Source: Ophiobolus disseminans (Eukaryota; Ascomycota; Dothideomycetes; Pleosporales; Phaeosphaeriaceae). From it: a stretch of 64,000 bases of DNA. Numbering within the stretch: the stretch's first letter is position 1; each line of letters begins with the position of its first letter. The translations under genes and the position numbers were made by a program. A model generated the notes under the pieces. That model was not told the DNA's origin. It ran no database searches and was given only the letters and a program-made list of their open reading frames with translations. Where the stretch lies: contig MU006230.1 in NCBI GenBank assembly GCA_010093685.1, positions 976,013 through 1,040,012 of the forward strand, in the 5' to 3' direction. This document shows, piece by piece, positions 31,433-42,312 of this stretch.

Positions 31433-33503
31433 ATGCACATCTCCCAGAAGCTTGCCCAGGCGAGGGCCGAAGGGAAACCGACCTTTTCCTTCGAGTTCTT
31501 CCCTCCCAAGACGGCCCAGGTAAGCTCTCCCCTGATGGACTGCCCAATGGCGTGCTGAACTCCTCCAGGGTGTGCAAAACCTCTACGACCGCATGGACCG
31601 CATGCATGGCTTCGGTCCACAGTTCATCGACCTCACATGGGGCGCCGGTGGCCGCCACTCCAAGCTGACCTGCGAGATGGTCAAAGTCGCACAGACCGTG
31701 TACGGCCTCGAGACATGCATGCACCTCACGTGCACCGATATGGAGAAGTCGAAGCTCGACGAGGCGCTCAAAGATGCCTATCAGTCTGGCTGCACAAACA
31801 TCCTCGCCCTCAGAGGAGACCCTCCCCGTGAAAGAGAGAAATGGGAAGCCACTGCTGGAGGTTTCCGCTACGCAAAGGACTTGGTCAAATACATAAAGGA
31901 CAGATACGGCAACCACTTTGACATTGGTGTCGCCGGATATTCAGAGGGCAGCGACGACAATGACAACGTCGACGAGCTCATCGACCACCTCAAGGAGAAG
32001 GTCGATGCTGGCGCCACATACATCGTCACCCAGATGTTCTACGACACAGACATCTTCTTGGACTGGGTCAAGAAGGTCCGAGCAAAAGGCATCGACGCCG
32101 TCATCATCCCGGGCATCATGCCCATCCACACCCACGCTGCCTTCTTGCGGAGAGCACAATGGACGAGATGCAACATTCCGGCACACTGGACCGAAGCACT
32201 GGAGCCAGTCAAGAATGACGATGTGGAAGTCCGCGAGGTCGGACGAGGTCTCGTCGCTGACATGTGCCGCAAGTTGATCGACGCTGGCATTACCCATCTC
32301 CACTTGTAAGTCGCAATGACACACGAGCAGTGGAATCATACTGACATCCACAGCTACACGATGAACCTCGCTCAAGCCACCCGTATGGTCCTAGAAGAGC
32401 TAGAGCTGCTCCCAGATGTCGAGTCACCTCTGGAGAAGCCACTACCCTGGCGACCCTCCCTCGGCCTCAACCGTCGCGACGAGAACGTACGGCCTATCTT
32501 CTGGCGCAACCGAAATCGCTCTTACGTCGCTCGTACACAAGACTGGGACGAGTTCCCCAACGGTCGCTGGGGAGACTCTCGCTCTCCTGCTTTTGGTGAG
32601 CTGGATTCATACGGAATTGGCTTGAAAGGCACAAACGAGCAGAACATCAAGCTCTGGGGTACACCGACATCTGTCAAGGACCTGTCGGATCTTTTCGTCC
32701 GCTACATGGAAGGGAAGCTCGATGCTCTGCCGTGGAGTGAGCAGCCCATCACCGGAGAAGCATCGTCTATCCAGCCAGATTTGATTGACCTCAACCGCCG
32801 TGGTTTCTTGACCATCAACTCGCAGCCAGCTGTCAACGGCGCCAAGTCCTCAGACCCCGTATTCGGTTGGGGCCCGCGCAACGGATACGTCTACCAGAAG
32901 GCGTATCTCGAAGTGCTAGTCTCCCCAGAGTACATTGCCGAGATCATCACCCGCATCGAGCGCGATCCCGAGTTCACCTACTACGCTGTCAACAAGGATG
33001 GCGACCTGAAGACCAATGCTCCAAATGAAGGCCCCAACGCCGTGACTTGGGGTGTCTTCCCCGGCAAAGAGATTGTGCAGCCGACCATCGTTGAGACCGT
33101 CAGCTTCCTGGCCTGGAAGGACGAGTTCTACCGTCTCGGTCAGCAGTGGGCAAACTGCCACGCAGCTGTCAGCCCTGCGCGATATGCCATTCAGGGCGTT
33201 GTGGACACATGGTACCTTCTCAACATTGTACACAACGACTTCCACGTTACTCGCGGTATTTTCCCTCTCTTCGACGGCCTTGAGGTAAAGGACATCGATA
33301 AGCCGCTTCACTCTGCCAGCGCCGACTTGCCTGAGTCGGACGTTCATCACGAGGCAAATGGCACACGCGGTACCAACGGTACTAATGGCGAGACGAAGGA
33401 GGCAAACGGCACGGAGAAGCAGGATCCAAAACTCCTGGATGCCGCCAAGTCTGCAGCGCTCGAAGTCACCAACGGCGTGAAGAATCTTGCAGTGTCCAAC
33501 TAA
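31433..33503 (+). CDS. MET13: Methylenetetrahydrofolate reductase, Met13-type (3 exons)
   Basis: Exons 31433-31519, 31569-32305 and 32354-33503 (49- and 48-bp introns) give 657 residues. It reduces 5,10-methylene-THF to 5-methyl-THF for methionine synthesis, in the cytosol. The N-terminal FAD barrel shows FSFEFFPPK (about 18-26), GVQNLYDRMDRM, the LALRGDPP loop and IPGIMPI. The joined exons restore HLHFYTMN. The C-terminal half (~340-620) is the eukaryotic regulatory domain that binds S-adenosylmethionine, with RPIFWRNRNRSYVARTQDW and GRWGDSRSPAFGEL. The last ~60 residues are an Asn-Gly-Thr-rich tail that looks disordered. Length and GVQNLYDRM point to the Met13 rather than the Met12 branch. 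Confidence 0.95.
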
Positions 33504-34215
33504 TGACTCAAGCACGACTTACGATCTTACTGCATTCAACACGGCAAGAACGGTTTATTCCAGGCGTTTCAGTATCACATAACGACTCTCCCACTCGTAC
33601 ATCAACAACACTCGCGGACATTTTTGCACTTCAACACGCGCATCTCACTTAACAACATCTCACTCAACAACGGCGTTTTGGCATCGGACTCGACTGTGCA
33701 TCAGTCACGGCACACACAAAAAAGCATCTAGATGGCGTCTCTTCAACCTGACGACCGTAATGAAAGTAATAGTATGGTATGGTAGGGATGGGTGTTCGGT
33801 TCCGATAAGTATGATGGATATATGGGACTTTCTGAGATACCCGACCAAGCCCCTCAACGGTGCTGGTCAACTTTATGACTTGACATGGATGGAGAATGGT
33901 GCTTGCAATGGAACTTTTTGCTGGCTGTGGGTTGATTTGTTGTGTATGTGTGTGTGTATGTGTGTGTGTATGTGTGTGTGTATGTGTGTGTGTATGTGTG
34001 TGTGTATGTGTGTGTGTATGTGTGTGTGTATGTGTGTGTGTATGTATGTGTGAGATGGTGTGAGATGTGCAAATGTGTGATTATTTGATTGTAATGTATT
34101 GTTACTCATCTACTCGAACAAACTCCCAACGCGCACCAAGACAGACACACAAAACGTCTCATCTCATGCCTCTACACCTCGCTCCCCCAGAAGCACCAAA
34201 TCAGGCAAATCTGTC
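33504..34215. other. Intergenic between convergent genes, with minisatellite
   Basis: 3' flanks of MTHFR and the ArfGAP gene. It holds the 12-bp TG-rich tandem array listed separately. Open frames over the array (Cys-Met-Cys-Val repeats on one strand, His-Thr on the other) are products of the repeat. Confidence 0.7.
33941..34052. repeat. Minisatellite, 12-bp unit TGTGTGTGTATG, about 9 copies
   Basis: Near-perfect tandem copies of TGTGTGTGTATG, with shorter TGTATG variants at both ends. It starts about 440 bp after the MTHFR stop. Confidence 0.92.
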
Positions 34216-35895
34216 CTACGAGTTCAAATAGTTCCTCACCGCGCCCTGCAGCTTCGTCGCGCCCTCGCCCAGCATGCTAGTCAAGTTCTCGAGGTCGTCG
34301 CCAGCCGTGATGCCGAATTTACGCACAAAGTCTTTTGCGGCGGTTTCGAGGTCACCGTAGTCTTCTTCTTGCATGTCGTCTTCTGGGCGCCCGAAGTAGG
34401 CGTTGGAGGAGATGGATGTGGCCCCTTCGAAGCCTGGGTGTGTGTTAGTGATTGTCTGGACAAACGTAGAAGAAGAAAGTTGGTGGTAGAGAAAGCGAGA
34501 AGGTAACACGAACCTGATAACCGCTCCTTCGCCGCAGTCGTCGCAGCAGGATCAAACGCATTCCGACCAAAGAACTCGTCACTCGATATACCCTTCTGCA
34601 TACCGAATTTCTCGCGCGCATATTTCTGACTCTCGTCTGTTGCCGGCTTGCCTACGCTGCCGAAGCCGCCCATTTTCTTCTGCGGGGCGGCAGACTGCTT
34701 TGCGGCGCCGACTTGTCCGAATCCGAGGCGCTGCACGCCCATGCCCAGTCCCTCAACGTCCTGGCTCGATCGCTCCGGCTTGGCCGTGGAGCCGAAGCCG
34801 CCGCGGGGCGGTGATACGGGGGTTGGCGAGGCGATGTTAGAGGCTTCCGGGGCTTTTGATTTCGAGGTTGCTGCTGCTTCGGCGGCTTCGGCGTCGGGGT
34901 CGTAGCCCAGCTTCTCGATGCGCTCTGCTTCTTCGCGGGCCTTGCGCTCGGCTTCCTCGAAGTCTAGGCCGCCATCGGCGGGGACTACTTTCTTTGCTCC
35001 TAGGCCCTTCTTCTTTGCGCCTAGGATGTTCTTCTTCGGCCCGGCGCCTGCCGTTGTCTTTCGTGCTGCGGCGGGCTTTGCGGCAGGTGCGCTCCCTTCG
35101 GCGTTGCCGACGAGCGGTGACTTGGGACGATCTGTTGCATTACCATTCGCGCCAGGCTTTAGGAAAGGTGATCCTGTGCGTGGTGTACCAGTTCGTGAGG
35201 GCGGGTTCGAGGGTCGCTTTATTGTCGGCTTGTCCCACGAGGAGAAGAAATCGTCGTCTTCGCCCGCGGGGGTGTTGGCACCGTCGCTTCCGGCTACGTC
35301 GGGAGCATCCGTTATCACGACTTCGTCGGGGTAGCTGCGACTTTGTCAGCACTATGTCCTCGATCCGCCATTTGATTAGTATGAAGACGTACAGCTTAGC
35401 ATCCGCAGCGCATCGTCTTGTCAACTCCTCCTTGTACTTGGTCGCCGCATTGCTGGTATATTTGGCCTTGTGGTCTTTGCTCGCGAGCGCAGCAGACCCG
35501 CCATGTGACTGGAAGTACTTGGTCGCGCTCTCGTTGCCGCCCATTTTCATGATACGTAATTGGTCCCACTGCCAGACTATCTTGAATCAGCACACGTCCC
35601 CGCCGTATGTCCCTTCGTGCATCGAGGTAAACGTACTGTCGAGGTTGGTGGATCGCACAAAGGAGATGTGCACACCCATGTTACGATGGTTCGACGAGCA
35701 ATCGAGGCATAAATAGATGCCGAAAGGTACCGAGCTCCATGTTGGGTTCTTTGCGCCGCAGTCGAAACATATCTAGACGTCCATGTTAGCACTCATTGAC
35801 CGCCCCTCCCTGTTGAAGGAACATACCTTATTGGCGGGCTTTGCCTTCAGTTTGGCAAATATGGTTTGCGACTGAGTCTTGGTGGCGAGCGCCAT
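34216..35895 (-). CDS. GLO3: ADP-ribosylation factor GTPase-activating protein Glo3 (ArfGAP2/3 type, 5 exons)
   Basis: Exons 35827-35895, 35637-35772, 35393-35576, 34514-35334 and 34216-34433 give 475 residues. The ArfGAP zinc finger is formed by Cys25, Cys28, Cys45 and Cys48 (CFDC ... CLDC), followed by HRNMGVHISFVRS with Arg53 as the catalytic arginine finger. WQWDQLRIMKMGGN closes the domain. A long Lys/Ala/Gly-rich middle follows, then the Glo3-type C-terminal motifs (SSDEFFGRNAFDP and ISSNAYFGR), which bind coatomer/SNAREs in the family. The protein stimulates GTP hydrolysis on Arf1 in COPI retrograde traffic from Golgi to ER. A short hydrophobic run at the C-terminus (LQGAVRNYL) fits an amphipathic helix. 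Confidence 0.93.
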
Positions 35896-36473
35896 GGTTG
35901 GGTTTGGAGTAGAAATGGGTGCGTGTCTCGCAGAATAGGAGTAGGGCGCTGCGAAGGGGATTCCATGGTAGCGGTTGCGGCCAGAATGCACTTCCGAGAT
36001 AGCACGTGACAAACGCTCGGACAGCCTCGACACGACGTCCCACGCACGAGCTCTGTCTCCACCACAACTAAACATCTTCCAATACGATGTATTTGCACCT
36101 ACGCAGTTGCTGCTCGCGAAGCCACACCTCTATGGTGGCACCTATGCGTAGACTCAATTAATCGCTGACCTCATACCCTGTACTTCATCTTGAACGAGAG
36201 CACTGCGCCCGATTCGCAGCATAGCAAGAGCCAAGGAGATTCATGGCGAAGACTACAATTGCTAATGAGCTTGACAACTACAGTTATCTTGACTAACGGG
36301 TATCCGACGGATCCAATCACCCTAGCTCCCCTCTATCACGCGCCTGACGCGACTACGCGAGCATGAGGGGTAGATAGATATCTCTATCCTACTTTCCATC
36401 TCTCTCATCGTTGTCAATCTCTTTAGCCTCCAACCTCACCCATACATCTAGGAATCTACAACAGGCCACTATC
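35896..36473. other. Intergenic between divergent genes, no gene seen
   Basis: About 0.58 kb upstream of both Glo3 and the DUF1989 gene. Promoters expected. Confidence 0.5.
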
Positions 36474-37241
36474 ATGCCAACTACCCAGACCGTCCCCGCC
36501 CGCCGCGGAGCCGCCGCCCTCGTGCGCCACGGCCAAAAGATCAAGATCATCAACACCCACGGCAACCAAGTCGTCGACACCTGGGCCCTCGCCCTCCCCT
36601 CCGCGACCCTCAACACCACCTCCTCGAAAGCCGAAGCCCCGCTCTACCCAAACGCCACCTCCTCCTCGCCCTCGCAATACACCCAAGCCGCCAACGCCGC
36701 CGCCTCCGCTCCCGAATACATGTCCATGTGCCACTGCCGCGCCTCGCTGCTGAAAATCACACCCGCAGTCGGCGACGTACTAGTCAGCCAGAAGCGGCAC
36801 CCCATGGTGAAGCTACTTGTGGACACGAGTCCAGGCGTGCACGACACGCTCATAGCCGCGTGTGATCGCTGGCGATACAGCGAACTAGGCGTCTCAGGCT
36901 ACCACGAATCCTGCACAGACAACTTCTGGGACGCCGTCAACGCTTTGTCTACTTCAGGCACTCTGTCGTCAGAAGAGCAAGACAATATAAGGGACCTGAT
37001 ACCGAAACTCGGCACCAGGGTTCCCGATCCGTTCAATCTGTTCATGAACATTCCCATCACGCGGGACGGCGAGGGCGCGAAAAGGGGCGTGAGCTTCGAG
37101 GCGCCGGTTACGAAGCAGGGGGACTATGTGGTGCTGGAGGCGCTGAGGGATGTTGTGGTTGTTATGAGTGCTTGTCCGCAGGATGTGTTGACGATTAATG
37201 GGGGGAGGCCTGTGGATGCGCATTTTGAGGTGTTTGGTTAG
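36474..37241 (+). CDS. DUF1989 / urea carboxylase-associated family protein
   Basis: 255 residues from ATG at 36474, intronless. It has the core of the DUF1989 family: GQKIKIINTHGNQVVDTWAL near the start, MSMCHCRASLLKITPAVGDVLVSQ, HDTLIAACD, SCTDNFWDAVN, NLFMNIPI and the C-terminal VVVMSACPQD. In bacteria relatives lie beside urea carboxylase or guanidine-degradation genes; conserved Cys and His residues suggest a metal site. A role in nitrogen metabolism is inferred only from family context. The N-terminal third is rich in Ala/Ser/Pro and has strong C-biased third positions. Confidence 0.85.
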   Translation: MPTTQTVPARRGAAALVRHGQKIKIINTHGNQVVDTWALALPSATLNTTSSKAEAPLYPNATSSSPSQYTQAANAAASAPEYMSMCHCRASLLKITPAVGDVLVSQKRHPMVKLLVDTSPGVHDTLIAACDRWRYSELGVSGYHESCTDNFWDAVNALSTSGTLSSEEQDNIRDLIPKLGTRVPDPFNLFMNIPITRDGEGAKRGVSFEAPVTKQGDYVVLEALRDVVVVMSACPQDVLTINGGRPVDAHFEVFG

Positions 37242-37907
37242 GTGGGTTTTGGTAAGTAGTGTAAATGCTCTGCGTGTTGATACTGTGTTCATAGTTGATA
37301 TCCTGAGCACGCGGACTTTACGCATCGCACTCTTCGTTTCAAGGCTCGCAAAGTCAATACAAGCTTGCGTTCCAGGCTATTATATTTTTAGGCATTGTGT
37401 TGCGTATCTGGTCCTAACATAGCCTCACAATCATGCAGGTGTGCTGTGGAAGTTGCGCATTATGGTGATACCTCTAGTCTGTCGATATTCGAGTGGGTCT
37501 AGGGGTTAATACGCGGCGGATCGCGTTGCGTGTAGTGCGGTGTGACATCAAGAGAGGCGCAGGCTATTGTGTCTCGAGAACAGGTATGATGCCGAGAAGG
37601 AATAGGAATCGACTTGAGTGCATATGCTGTACGAGGGCCGCCCCCGAGATACCATTTGTAGGGTCCAGATATGCTTAGCATCGCCGTATTGGTGGTGGCA
37701 GATGAGTATATATATGCTAAATTGGGCCGTAATTGTCTCTGTCGTGAGACTTGATTCTGCTCGAATATGCCTGTTGGTCGCATGTAACTTTGTGGGCTGT
37801 TCGTGCTTGTTGCGTCTGTTCACCAGGCGTACAGGCCTGTATACAAATTTCCGGTGAGCGCAGTTGTGCTTTGAAGAGGATACATCCCCAGTTTCTATAT
37901 AATCTGT
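37242..37907. other. Intergenic, no gene seen
   Basis: About 0.67 kb. No coding feature supported. Confidence 0.55.
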
Positions 37908-38739
37908 ATGCTCGTGAGCGAGAAGGAAAACAATCTGGCGTCAGAGTATTCCATCATGAACTACACGTGGTTATCGCCGCATCCTTCGCAAATTCGTTTT
38001 ACCAACTGTACAGCAACTGCCGACTGGGCTGATATTAACTGTCGCGCACATGGCATCGAACTCTACTATACCGTCGCCATGGTCCGGAAAGGACTTGCCA
38101 CTTACTTCCAAAGGTCAAACGTGACTGATCCCGGAGACGCTGAGCTCGCTCGCTGGACGACATATTGGGAATCTCGAGAACCCAGAACCATAGTAGGTGC
38201 CTTGACAGATCATGCCTATTTTTCATGTTTGGCCATGGTGTGCCCTCGATTGGGTTGGCAAGGATTACCGGACCTTGCTGGTCTCTGAGTATGTGGCCGC
38301 AGCTTCCATGATGGAGAAGTACTAACAGCCGTAGATGGTCGCCAACTACTATATTCAAGCTTTGCTTGTAACTCTCTACGCATCTATCTTATTTCCATTG
38401 CAATATCCCGAGGCCGAACAGTGGATGAGAAAGAGACCTCGATTTTGGCGGTTCTGTCTGGCCATCAAGCATTCAGCAAGAGCTTTCTTGGATGCTTCGA
38501 TCATCTTCGCGTTGGCAATGCTGATCGCGGCAACGTATACACTCACTACTCGTATCGCAATCCCCCGGGTACCGCTCACGTACCACACCTTCCTATTGGT
38601 ACAATATCTGTCACATTATACGCTACTTCCAGCTCTTTTGTTGCACCACAGCAACGCCCGCTCGCTCCGCCGCCATTGTGGAAGGACTATCCTCTGGTCC
38701 TTAGCATTCAGCTTAAAATGGACAACACTGGGATGCTAG
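37908..38739 (+). pseudogene. Broken multi-pass membrane protein gene, 3' end lost next to a transposon relic
   Basis: Part 1 (37908-38288) codes for an ectodomain-like start (NCTATADWADINCRAHGIELYY, CPRLGWQGLPDLAG). Part 2 (38338-38739) has three membrane segments (VANYYIQALLVTLYASILF, AFLDASIIFALAMLIAATYT and LVQYLSHYTLLPALLL). A normal intron seems to separate them: GTATGT donor at 38289, ACTAACAG branch site, CCGTAG acceptor. But a TGA sits directly before that donor, and no other donor restores the frame. Part 2 ends early at TAG 38737-38739, where the family (a Pezizomycotina group of 4-7 TM proteins with CPxLGW motif) continues. The transposon relic starts within ~60 bp. I read this as a gene truncated by insertion and since decayed; a working, shorter product is less likely. 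Confidence 0.6.
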
Positions 38740-38769
38740 ATACATATAATGATAGTAGGTCCGGAGGTA

Positions 38770-40390
38770 AACGAGAACGTGGGGGTGGACAGCATATATA
38801 CAATATAGATGAGAAGGGCTTCCTGATTGGCGTGCTGTCAAAGATGAAGCGGGTGTTCTCTAAGAGCGCTTTTGAGGAGGGAAAGCTGCGGCACATTATA
38901 CAGGATGGCAATCGTGAGTAGATCACCACTATAGCTTGCATCTGCGCTAATAGCACGTCGCTGACGCCTGCCCTCCACTATCAAGCTCAATCTGGAGTCA
39001 TTCAACATACTTAGTTGCAGGACTTTAACCCAGAACAACACCATGCTTTCTTCACAAGCTCACGTTCTGGATGGACTAGCCACAATATAGGGCTTACCTG
39101 ACTTAAGTAGGGCTTCGATTGCAAAACAAAGAAGAAGGCACGTATGTCATGGCGGCTGCTCATCCTTGATGGCCATAGATCACCGTTACCATGGATTTTA
39201 TTGAGTACTGCTATACCAATAAGATCCTGCTGATGATCTATCCGCCTCATAGTACTCAAACGCTTCAGCCGCTTGACGTTGTTATGTTTGCCCCGCTTGC
39301 AGCTGCGTACAAAGCTGAGCTTGCTCACTTTCTCGATCAAGCTCAGGGCCTCACCAGTATCCCTAAACGCGACTTTTTCCGGTTATTTAATGCTGCGTGG
39401 CACTCCTTGTTCACAGAAAAGCTTATCCTGAAGTCTTTCAAAGCGATAGGCATCTCTCCATGCGATCCAACTGTCATCTTAGAGCGACTCAAAACAAAGC
39501 AAACAGACAACTCTAGGCCAAACTCAAGCGGCTCTACAAGCTCAGTATTGAGCGCTAGCAACTGGCAAAAAATTGAGCAATTGCTGCAGCAGGCAGTGGA
39601 TGATATCTACAATCACAACTCTAAGAAGCTTAGCCAAACAATCCACACGATCTTAGCCAAAAACCAGCTGCTACAACATGAGAACAACAACCTCGGAGAG
39701 GCCCTAGCCAATGAGAAGAAGCGTAGGCAGCGGAGCAAAGCACTATTACTTGAGCCGCCCACTCAATATGATGGAGGAGCAATATTCTGGTCGCCTAATA
39801 AGGTGACAGAAGCGCGTCACCGCCAGGAGCAAAAGGACCTTGAAGAGCAGGAGCTATAACACCAAAAAAGTGAGGCAAACAAGCTTCGTGAGCAGCAGAA
39901 GCTTACCAAAGCTCAGCTCCTTGAAAAGCGTCGTCTGAAACAAGTTGCAGCAAAGGAGAAGAGAGAGCGCTTAGCTGCTGAAAAAGCCCTTCAGCGCGAG
40001 CAAGACAAGATGGCTAAGGAGCTTCACAAACAACTCCAAAGCAATATTAAATTATTCTAAAAGAGCAAGAGGCAAAGCCTCAAGCCTGCTAAAGCTACGG
40101 AGATTGTTGTTGTAGATGAGATTGCTCATGTTGTTAATGAGGCTGCTCCCCAGCTCACCAAACGCGGCCGGCCAATCAAGCCACCCACAAAGCTCCTTGT
40201 GAATATGAAGCTCCTGATATACTCCTCTATATTACAGAAACTCAACAATACAAAATCTCGTGGTCATAGCTATTGTGGGTGGCTGTACAGCCTCATATCT
40301 GTGGTGGGGGTGGGTGCCAAGTTCGTGCATTCGGTGGGGCCGTGCACTCGGTGGTGGAACACGTTATTTTTAAACGGGCAAGGCGCGTAG
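38770..40390 (+). mobile_element. Relic of a pogo/Fot1-type (Tc1-mariner) DNA transposon, 5'-truncated, RIP-like decay
   Basis: Transposase-derived sequence from about 38790 to 40200 with no N-terminal HTH/CENP-B DNA-binding part. Its 3' end is not sharply defined. Terminal inverted repeats could not be found by eye, so both borders are approximate; the right one is placed where GC-rich non-element sequence resumes. It lies between a broken membrane-protein gene and the promoter of the LCCL gene, whose ATG is ~90 bp further on. Confidence 0.8.
38785..40203 (+). pseudogene. DDE-type transposase pseudogene
   Basis: Conceptual reading shows the DDE_1 domain: YNIDEKGFLIG (first Asp, codon at 38808), LLILDGHRSH (second Asp, 39168) and TLQPLDVVMF (third Asp, 39275), about 35 codons between the last two as in pogo/Tc1-mariner. 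A Lys/Gln coiled coil and an AT-hook-like KRGRPIKPPTK end the protein. In-frame stops lie at 38919, 39012, 39099, 39108, 39857 and ~40058, and there is one frameshift near 39180. Every stop is explained by TGG to TAG/TGA or CAG/CAA to TAG/TAA, that is by G-to-A or C-to-T changes. The gene cannot make transposase. Confidence 0.88.
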
Positions 40391-40482
40391 TGTGACAGCC
40401 GCCTCACGATCCCCTGTATCGGACCACGATTTCACCTCTTCACGACAATGCTAATGTTGGCATCTGCTTTCTCTTCTGTATT

Positions 40483-42312
40483 ATGCAAAGCTTGCCGCCC
40501 ATCAGGAAGAGCCATGATAGCAATGACGGCGACATAAACACGATAGAGCGGGCGGATGAAGAATCGGGCCTACTAGGCAGAGTCGGAACGCGAATTGGAA
40601 AACCCGTCTTGCCAACACATAACTTCATAACCCGAAAGAAGGGCTTCTGGGGCCTTCTACACGGACCTGAACCGCCCAGAGTCCATGCTATCAGGCCAAT
40701 TTTGGCCACACTGCAAAGAAGTCCCATCAGGCTGTTGGCATCTCGCGGGGCGAGCACAAAACGCCTCTTCGCTGCAATATTGCTCGTATGGCTCATCACT
40801 TTCACGCTCTTCTTGTCAGCCCAGCTTCCTATCAAGGACAACAAAGGCGAACACGTGATCAATTTGGACTGCGTAGACACGCTTTGGAGACGCAACAACG
40901 AGTGCGGCATCGATGGGATTGACTGCCGGCCTTTTAATCACCGCACATTTGCGTTCAGGTGCCCTGCAAAGTGCATCGACGTAAAGATCTTGAACCCACG
41001 TCATGTCGGTCCTGTAGACGTCAATTATCGTCCTCTGGTCATCGGTAATGGAACATATCGAGGCGATAGCTTCATATGCGCATCTGCAATACATTCAGGA
41101 GTCATCAACGATGCGACTGGTGGCTGCGGTCGGGTCAAACTTACTGGTAACCAAGACAACTTCGCAAGCACCAAGCAACATGGTATCGAGTCCATCTCTT
41201 TCGACTCTCACTTCCCACTCGCGTTCTCTGTCACCTCGGATGACAGCTTTCGATGTAGCTCCGATCCTCGCTCTGCGTTGCTGCCAGTCTCGCTCTTGGC
41301 TACTATTGGGCTCGCTATTTTTTCTACCTCACCATTGGCATTCTTTCCGATATTCGTGCTCATCTTCGCGCATGTGGCTTTTGTTTCAGATCCGCCTCAA
41401 GCGTCTCATTGGAACACCACCGTGTTGCCGGATCATCTCTCGATGTTTGCAAAGCGACTTCCGCCAGCGATTTTCATCGCTATCTTCATGTACCGCACTA
41501 CGATAAAGCGGACATTATCCGGGATTACAGCACAGTTTGAGAAGGCGTTTCTCTGGCTTGGAGGTTTCTGGATTGGAGCTTTGTCGAATTACACTTTCGA
41601 TTGGATCCCTCTTTCTCGCCTTACTGCTCATGACCTGCAGCAACAGCCTGGAGCGAAACTAGCGTTAGCGATCATCGTCATGCTCCTCGTCTTCATCATC
41701 GCGGGGCAAGCCTACTCATTTTGGCTTGAAGGTCGTGTAGTCCGCTATCTCGGCCTGTACGGTGTATTCATCACTGCTATTCTCCTTTCCTTGGCTATTC
41801 CAGGCGTCAACCTTCGCCTCCATCACTACATCCTCGCCTTACTACTGCTTCCTGGAACTAGCCTCCAGACACGCTCCTCGTTACTGTACCAAGGTATTCT
41901 ATTGGGCCTCTTCGTCAACGGAATCGCCCGATGGGATTTTGACTCTGTGCTGCAAACCAGCGAAGCCTTACGAGGTGACGCGGTACTCGAATCCCGAGTC
42001 CCGAAGTCGTTCCCGCCAACCTTCGATACCACTACAGGAGGAAGCGCGGCTGCGCTTTTTACATGGCCTCGTCCCGTGGGAACCATAGACGGCATAAGTG
42101 TGCTGGTCAACGACGTGGAACGTAGCCGTGTGTTCAACGACGACGGAGAAGACTGGGGAAAGATGCAACCATGGCAATGGGAGCGCCCACTTAACAACCG
42201 CTCCGACGAGTACTTTCGGTGGGCTTTTCTCTGGAATGGGCGCACATTGGATTACTCTAATGCTGGCACGTTATTCGCTAATGGGACGTGGCAATCGGAG
42301 ATTGTTAGCTGA
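40483..42312 (+). CDS. LCCL-domain multi-pass membrane protein
   Basis: 609 residues, intronless, ATG at 40483. The cytosolic head holds RKKGFWGLLHGPEPP, a motif common in fungal LCCL proteins. TM1 lies at ~93-114. The LCCL domain (~125-245) has Cys residues in NECGIDGIDC and RCPAKC and the diagnostic GTYRGDSFICASAIHSGV. Six or seven further membrane segments fill ~265-480, and the C-terminal part is lumenal-like with NWT-type glycosylation sites. Fungal members are found in the endomembrane system or plasma membrane and lack a proven function. The transposon relic ends close upstream, so the promoter may be shortened or altered. Confidence 0.88.
   Translation: MQSLPPIRKSHDSNDGDINTIERADEESGLLGRVGTRIGKPVLPTHNFITRKKGFWGLLHGPEPPRVHAIRPILATLQRSPIRLLASRGASTKRLFAAILLVWLITFTLFLSAQLPIKDNKGEHVINLDCVDTLWRRNNECGIDGIDCRPFNHRTFAFRCPAKCIDVKILNPRHVGPVDVNYRPLVIGNGTYRGDSFICASAIHSGVINDATGGCGRVKLTGNQDNFASTKQHGIESISFDSHFPLAFSVTSDDSFRCSSDPRSALLPVSLLATIGLAIFSTSPLAFFPIFVLIFAHVAFVSDPPQASHWNTTVLPDHLSMFAKRLPPAIFIAIFMYRTTIKRTLSGITAQFEKAFLWLGGFWIGALSNYTFDWIPLSRLTAHDLQQQPGAKLALAIIVMLLVFIIAGQAYSFWLEGRVVRYLGLYGVFITAILLSLAIPGVNLRLHHYILALLLLPGTSLQTRSSLLYQGILLGLFVNGIARWDFDSVLQTSEALRGDAVLESRVPKSFPPTFDTTTGGSAAALFTWPRPVGTIDGISVLVNDVERSRVFNDDGEDWGKMQPWQWERPLNNRSDEYFRWAFLWNGRTLDYSNAGTLFANGTWQSEIVS

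Noticed and set aside
33760..34109. Frames with Cys-Met-Cys-Val or His-Thr repeats
   Set aside because: Translation of the 12-bp minisatellite in different frames.
34856..35716. Plus-strand frame of 286 codons across Glo3
   Set aside because: Arg/Leu/Ser-rich shadow; the minus strand has the ArfGAP zinc finger and correct splice joins.
38338..38739. Separate intact membrane-protein gene starting at ATG 38338
   Set aside because: The ATG follows directly after an intron-type branch site and CCGTAG acceptor, and the upstream frame carries the matching N-terminal part, so it is the second exon of one broken gene.
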